Below, one piece after another: positions 5,742 through 9,047 of a DNA stretch of 9,047 nucleotides. Each line of letters opens with the position of its first letter. Position 1 is the stretch's first letter. The stretch is from positions 1 to 9,047 of the forward strand of contig CAZSCX010000026.1 of the NCBI GenBank assembly GCA_964605545.1. The letters run 5' to 3'. This DNA is from DAOTMI01 sp964605545. Lineage in GTDB: Bacteria > Patescibacteriota > Microgenomatia > UBA12405. The notes under the pieces were generated by a model. It saw only the letters and a list, made by a program, of their open reading frames with translations, ran no database searches and had not been told where the DNA came from. A program made the translations under genes and the position numbers.

Positions 5742-5984
5742 TTATATCTGTAAAAAAGTTAATAATTTGAACATCAAAATTGCCGGCCAAAAAATTGATT
5801 TACCAATGCCAATCATTACAGTTCCAAAAGTCGTCGCTTGTGGTAAAAATAAAAAAGCGCCCCAAGCACTCCTAAACCATAAATTGGATTAGAACAAGGA
5901 CTTTTGTGGCATTTACAATGGTGGTGCTTTTTAAAAAATTCTTTTGGATCACAGCATTCTGTTGTTTTTATTTTCTTTGATCAT
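5742..5984 (-). pseudogene. Frameshifted small Cys/His-rich membrane protein gene
   Basis: No single frame is open. The frame from the ATG at 5984 stops after 11 codons. The +1 frame reads a Cys/His-rich segment (TTECCDPKEFFKKHHHCKCHK) and then NPIYGLGVLGALFYF before running out. A third frame completes the protein with LPQATTFGTVMIGIG and IFWPAILMFKLLTFL, ending at TAA 5742-5744. Joined together, these match a small family I recall from CPR genomes: a metal-binding-like Cys/His head, a YGLG(F/V)(I/L)GA helix, an ATTF turn and a second helix with the WPA(F/I)L pattern. The changes map to homopolymers: one extra base in the A5/T5 run at 5965-5969, and one missing base in the run at 5845-5849 or 5851-5856. 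All other genes here are intact, which argues for real decay over random sequencing error, but both changes are of the homopolymer type. The gene sits directly before DUF5652. Confidence 0.7.
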
Positions 5985-6066
5985 ATGATTACATTAAATT
6001 ACAAATAATATAAAAAATCTTTTTATCCAACTTTTAAAATTGAATACTAGCTGAATATCTTGGGAG

Positions 6067-6072
6067 TATAAT
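6067..6072 (+). promoter_or_regulatory. -10 box of the ferritin-VIT1 gene
   Basis: TATAAT ends 10 nt before the ATG at 6083, implying a leader of about 3-4 nt. The following TATATAT tract offers alternative -10 boxes nearer the start. A TTGAAT at 6040 is too distant (21 nt) for a good -35. The region 5985-6066 is otherwise AT-rich with nothing recognisable. Confidence 0.45.
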
Positions 6073-6082
6073 TATATATCGG

Positions 6083-6949
6083 ATGCAAAATAAAATTGAA
6101 TTGGAAATTATTTTGAATGCTCAAAAATTTGAAATCAATGAATATTATATTTACAAAAATTTAAGTGAAAATGCCAAGGATAATAATAGAAAAATATTAA
6201 ATCAATTAGCGCTTGATTCCCAAAAACATTATCAGTATTGGGAAAATATAACAGGGAAAAAAATTAAAAAAAATAATATTTTAGTTTGGTTATATACCAA
6301 TTTAACAAAAATATTTGGCCTTACTTTTGGTATTAAATTGATGGAAAAAAGTGAAAAAAGGGCTGAGGAATATTATAAAAAAATTGATAAGATTGGATGT
6401 AAATATGAATGGATTATTGAAGAAGAAATAAAACATGAAGCCAAGGTGGCAGCTTTGATCGACGAAGATTTTTTGAATTATGTCAGTTCAATTATTTTGG
6501 GGTCAAATGATGCTTTGGTTGAATTAACCGGCACTTTGGCCGGTTTAACTTTAGCTTTGCAAAATAATAAATTGATTGGGGCGACTGGTTTGATAACCGG
6601 ATTGTCGGCGGCGCTTTCGATGGCGTCATCGGAATATCTTTCGACTAAAAGTGAGATTGGGAAAAAACAACCAATAAAGGCGGCTTTTTATACCGGAGGA
6701 ACTTATGTATTAACAGTAATATTTTTGATAGTTCCCTATTTTGTGGCAAAACATTATTTTTGGTCTTTGGGATTAACTTTGTTAAATGCAGCTTTGGTGA
6801 TTTTATTTTTTTCTTTTTATATTTCAGTTATTCAGGGTGTTTCTTTCAGAAAAAGATTTATGGGAAATTTTTTGCTTAGTTTTGGAGTGGCATTTTTAAG
6901 TTTTATAATCGGACTTTTGGTGAGGCAATTCTTACATTTGGAAGTTTAA
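6083..6949 (+). CDS. Ferritin-like/VIT1 (CCC1) fusion, probable Fe/Mn transporter
   Basis: The product has 288 residues. The N-terminal part (about 1-125) is a helical ferritin/rubrerythrin-like domain: Glu17 and Glu20, D45-S-Q-K-H49, Glu95/Glu96 and EEEIKHE (113-119) supply the expected Glu and His ligands, though the first E-x-x-H site is altered (Asp45-Ser). The C-terminal part (about 130-285) is a VIT1/CCC1 membrane domain with five helices. It has the hallmarks GSNDALVELTGTLAGL (140-155) and SMASSEYLSTKSE (179-191); Asp143, Met180 and Glu184 match the positions of metal-pathway residues in studied VIT1 proteins. Fusions of this type (Ferritin_CCC1_N plus VIT1, as in MbfA) export iron in other bacteria, with the cytosolic domain sensing or delivering the metal. 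Export of iron or manganese is therefore likely; the metal is inference. Confidence 0.9.
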   Translation: MQNKIELEIILNAQKFEINEYYIYKNLSENAKDNNRKILNQLALDSQKHYQYWENITGKKIKKNNILVWLYTNLTKIFGLTFGIKLMEKSEKRAEEYYKKIDKIGCKYEWIIEEEIKHEAKVAALIDEDFLNYVSSIILGSNDALVELTGTLAGLTLALQNNKLIGATGLITGLSAALSMASSEYLSTKSEIGKKQPIKAAFYTGGTYVLTVIFLIVPYFVAKHYFWSLGLTLLNAALVILFFSFYISVIQGVSFRKRFMGNFLLSFGVAFLSFIIGLLVRQFLHLEV

Positions 6950-6988
6950 TGTTTTTGACTTCTTTACGAAAGATAATTTTTCTACTGA

Positions 6989-6994
6989 TAGAAT
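6989..6994 (+). promoter_or_regulatory. Possible -10 box before the small ORF at 7000
   Basis: TAGAAT ends 5 nt before the ATG at 7000, the same spacing as in the other start regions. There is no good -35, and AT-rich DNA gives such matches easily. Confidence 0.3.
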
Positions 6995-6999
6995 ATGCT

Positions 7000-7113
7000 A
7001 TGAAAGCAGTGATAAATTCTTTGTTGGCAACATATGAATTAGTTCCAGAGAAATTTAGAGATAAATTAATTAGTCATCGCTTCCCACTGTTTGGTATTTT
7101 CGTTATATTTTAG
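7000..7113 (+). CDS. Doubtful 37-residue ORF, possibly a truncated gene
   Basis: The ORF starts MKAVINSLLATYELVPEKF, continues RDKLISHRF and ends with a hydrophobic tail and TAG. The first 22 codons lie in free intergenic DNA and look protein-like (amphipathic, acidic and basic residues in alternation). The last 16 codons, including the stop, run antisense through the 3' end of the 625-residue gene. The change at the gene boundary suggests a gene whose 3' end was replaced by the neighbour, or simply a chance ORF. I do not recognise a family. The leaderless-type -10 box is the main support. Confidence 0.3.
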   Translation: MKAVINSLLATYELVPEKFRDKLISHRFPLFGIFVIF

Positions 7114-8943
7114 TGCACCATCATCAGAAGAACAAATATTTACAAGTTCTGGAGGAACTTTTTCATCTATAATGATTTTACAGTTATATGCATCTTGGGT
7201 GGAATCGAGTTTTTTCCATTGATTATTTTCTTTTTTCCAGAGATGATGGGCGTTGTCATATATTAATTGAGCAAAATCACCTTGCATTTTTTCAACTCTG
7301 ATTGTAATTTCATCCTGTAAATTATTTCCGTTTAGAATTTCGATGACTAATTTTTCTATTGAAGATGTATTGGAATCCGCTGGATGTTCCGACTGTATAT
7401 TTTGTGTAGGAGTGATTGTCGAAGATAGATCTTTGTAATTACTAATTTGTTGATTAATATAATAGGCTTTGAGCTCTGAAATATTATCCCCAATTATTTG
7501 ATAGTTATCATCACTTCCCTCTTGTTTAATTGATTCATCAATAAAGTAATAACCGATATCATCGTGATAAATTAATGGAGATTCAGGTATTTCTGGATCT
7601 AGCGGCCCAGGAAGTTCTTCAATTATGGCACCAGCGAGATTGAGTTTTAAATAATTTATTTGCCCATATTCACCTGCATCATAATCATAACCATAAATTT
7701 CATTATCACTTAAAAATCTGACTAATGCCCTACCGGATACATATCTCGTTCCAAAATTGGTTACTGTGTTTGATTCTTTGTTAAATAGAATGACAACACT
7801 ACCCTCAAAACACATATACTCTAAAATTAGGTTTTTTTCATTTGGTGATTTATCGATAAAATAAAAACCACTACAAGCACCATGAGTATCACTGGTAATT
7901 GAATATTTTTCAGATTGACCAGTGATAATATTGTATAAATAAATATCATCACCTAAACTAACAAACAATAAATCAGAATTATTTATAAATGAAAAATTAG
8001 ATACTTGGTGATGGATGTCGTTTAGATTTGAAAAAATTGCTTTGGTTTCACCAGTATCTAAATTTTTCAAAATTAGCGTATCGCCATGAGTTATAGCAAA
8101 AACATTTTCTTCACGACTAGGTAATGTATTGGCATAATAAGTATAAGCAAGGTATTTAAAGTGTTCGTCAACGGCATAGTAATTAATTTCTTTTTCAGTG
8201 GTGACCAGTGTTATTTCAGGTGATAATTTATTGTTATCTATCTCTCTTAGAAAAATCGAATAATCGTCTTTCATATAGGAAATGTATTTAGATGTAAGAG
8301 GAATTTTTTGTTTATTATAATTAATGTCAGTTGAAATAAATGATTGATCTGTTGATAATGATTTTATTTTTGTGATTTCGTTGGTGATATAAGATTGGTA
8401 TCTATAAGATGCAATCCTGTCAGAAACTTGCCGAACAATTTTGCCGATTAACGATAAAAAGAATAAGCATAATATTATCCACATCCATAATGGAATTGCA
8501 TTTTTAGTAATAGATGGTGTTGGTGACAAAATTGAAATTTCTTTTTTTTTGAATGGTTTTAATATTATTAAATAATAAAAAAAGATTATTACCTGAATAA
8601 TAGTAAAAATAAACCCTATTAAAAATAAAATTTGATTACCAAAGTACATTTCACTATTAGGGCTTTTATCGAGAGCAAAAGGAATAAATAAAATTATTGT
8701 TAAAAAATATGGTAAAAAATTTTTAAGTTGATTATTGTTTTTTCTGGTTATGAGGTGAGTCAATAGAGCAACAAATGAAGGGATTAAAAGATAGGCTATT
8801 TTGTTTAATTTCCAAGGAAGCATTGCCATAATAACCATTAAACCAAAAGCGATAATGGCAAGATAAGCGGTAGTTTTTTTGAGGATGGAAATGCCGATTA
8901 AAATATTGGTAGCAAGAACAATTATAATGGCAAATAATATCAT
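7066..8943 (-). CDS. Six-helix membrane protein with large extracellular beta-propeller-like region and C-terminal domain
   Basis: The product has 625 residues. Six membrane helices lie at about 1-20, 26-43, 49-65, 76-92, 104-128 and 149-170. Basic loops after helices 1, 3 and 5 (LKK, TRKNNNQLK, KPFKKKE) put these inside, which places the N-terminus and residues 171-625 outside. Residues about 215-500 contain repeated strand units of the type YISYMKDDYSIFLREI, LAYTYY, DTLILKNLDTGE and DDIYLYNIITGQ, resembling beta-propeller (TolB/WD-like) blades. Cys357 and Cys378 could pair. A Ser/Thr/Pro linker (about 506-528) leads to a C-terminal domain (529-605) with DEITIRVEKMQGDFAQLIYD, HHLWKKENNQWKKLD and a Cys588/Cys604 pair around VPPELVNIC. 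This resembles a small domain I recall at the C-terminus of secreted CPR hypotheticals (EVTV..GDYA..W..VW.G...C). The role could be sensing or surface binding; no enzyme motif is seen. Upstream and in frame, a TAA directly precedes the ATG. Confidence 0.75.
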   Translation of the reverse strand: MILFAIIIVLATNILIGISILKKTTAYLAIIAFGLMVIMAMLPWKLNKIAYLLIPSFVALLTHLITRKNNNQLKNFLPYFLTIILFIPFALDKSPNSEMYFGNQILFLIGFIFTIIQVIIFFYYLIILKPFKKKEISILSPTPSITKNAIPLWMWIILCLFFLSLIGKIVRQVSDRIASYRYQSYITNEITKIKSLSTDQSFISTDINYNKQKIPLTSKYISYMKDDYSIFLREIDNNKLSPEITLVTTEKEINYYAVDEHFKYLAYTYYANTLPSREENVFAITHGDTLILKNLDTGETKAIFSNLNDIHHQVSNFSFINNSDLLFVSLGDDIYLYNIITGQSEKYSITSDTHGACSGFYFIDKSPNEKNLILEYMCFEGSVVILFNKESNTVTNFGTRYVSGRALVRFLSDNEIYGYDYDAGEYGQINYLKLNLAGAIIEELPGPLDPEIPESPLIYHDDIGYYFIDESIKQEGSDDNYQIIGDNISELKAYYINQQISNYKDLSSTITPTQNIQSEHPADSNTSSIEKLVIEILNGNNLQDEITIRVEKMQGDFAQLIYDNAHHLWKKENNQWKKLDSTQDAYNCKIIIDEKVPPELVNICSSDDGALKYNENTKQWEAMTN

Positions 8944-8949
8944 TTAATA

Positions 8950-8958
8950 AGTGTAACA
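8950..8958 (-). promoter_or_regulatory. Extended -10 promoter of the 625-residue gene, leaderless
   Basis: On the minus strand TGT precedes TACACT (8950-8955), forming an extended -10 element, which can work without a -35. It ends 6 nt before the ATG at 8943, so the A of the ATG is the predicted transcription start. The rest of 8959-9047 is discussed as a separate feature. Confidence 0.55.
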
Positions 8959-9005
8959 AAAAACATGGATTAGTACGAGTAAGAACAATTTGGCTCCGCC
9001 TAGTA

Positions 9006-9041
9006 GACGCATTCTGTAACCATAAAATAGAGTTTAGCGTC
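9006..9041. other. Possible stem-loop near the right edge
   Basis: GACGCATTCT (9006-9015) can pair with AGAGT (9029-9033) and GCGTC (9037-9041), with one G-U pair and a three-base bulge, around a 13 nt loop. The stretch 8990-9041 is locally richer in GC than its surroundings. There is no T-run, so it is not an obvious terminator. The function is unknown, and the neighbouring gene is outside the window. Confidence 0.3.
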
Positions 9042-9047
9042 AACCTA

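Noticed and set aside
5845..5856. Programmed -1 frameshift in the small membrane gene
   Set aside because: The T runs are not in the correct phase for a classical slippery heptamer, no strong stimulatory stem was seen, and a second frame change near the N-terminus is also needed; decay or a sequence error explains both.
6062..6066. GGGAG as a ribosome binding site for the VIT1 gene
   Set aside because: It is 16 nt from the ATG and lies upstream of the TATAAT -10 box, so it would not be in the mRNA.
8732..9043. 103-codon minus-strand ORF at the right edge
   Set aside because: Most of it overlaps the N-terminal membrane region of the 625-residue protein in another frame, and its sequence has no family features.
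8985..9047. tRNA or other structured RNA gene at the right edge
   Set aside because: I could not fold a cloverleaf or find a T-loop motif; only a single imperfect stem-loop is supported.

Overview
The window is AT-rich and carries 12 intact or partial protein genes, one broken gene and one doubtful small ORF. I see no rRNA, tRNA, CRISPR array or insertion sequence. The combination suggests a Candidate Phyla Radiation (Patescibacteria) genome, probably of the Microgenomates type. The evidence is a secreted protein with a Ser/Thr-Pro linker and a Cys-paired fibronectin-III-like domain, members that I recognise as DUF5652 and DUF5661, a small Cys/His-rich membrane protein, and a near absence of Shine-Dalgarno sequences. 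The placement rests on family recognition from memory, not on a search.

Layout. 1-1666 (minus strand): a signal-peptide matrixin-like zinc metalloprotease, followed 31 nt downstream by a secreted FN3-like protein that runs off the left edge. 1681-2142 (minus): a NUDIX hydrolase whose box resembles that of GDP-mannose mannosyl hydrolase. 2198-3569 (plus): a membrane-anchored protein of unknown function and a DegV-family lipid-binding protein. 3577-5161 (minus): an overlapping three-gene unit of DUF2177 membrane protein, DUF1295 membrane protein and a conserved soluble protein without a named domain. 5200-5463 (plus): DUF5661. 5481-5984 (minus): DUF5652 preceded by a frameshifted small membrane-protein gene. 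6083-6949 (plus): a ferritin-like/VIT1 fusion, probably an iron or manganese transporter. 7066-8943 (minus): a 625-residue protein with six membrane helices and a large extracellular part.

The most notable shared feature is the start regions. Most first-in-unit genes have a good -10 box 5-9 nt before the ATG. The transcript would therefore begin at, or within a few nt of, the start codon, so the genes look leaderless. The clearest case is the metalloprotease (TTGACC, 17 nt, TATACT, 7 nt, ATG). This pattern also decides several starts (1630 rather than 1651; 5200 rather than 5164).

Functionally the window looks like envelope and housekeeping genes: two secreted proteins, several small membrane proteins, a probable lipid-binding protein (DegV) and a metal transporter. 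I see no phage, defence or mobile module. The best candidates for undescribed biology are the consistent leaderless architecture, the 625-residue membrane-anchored sensor-like protein, and the DUF2177-DUF1295-unknown overlapping unit.
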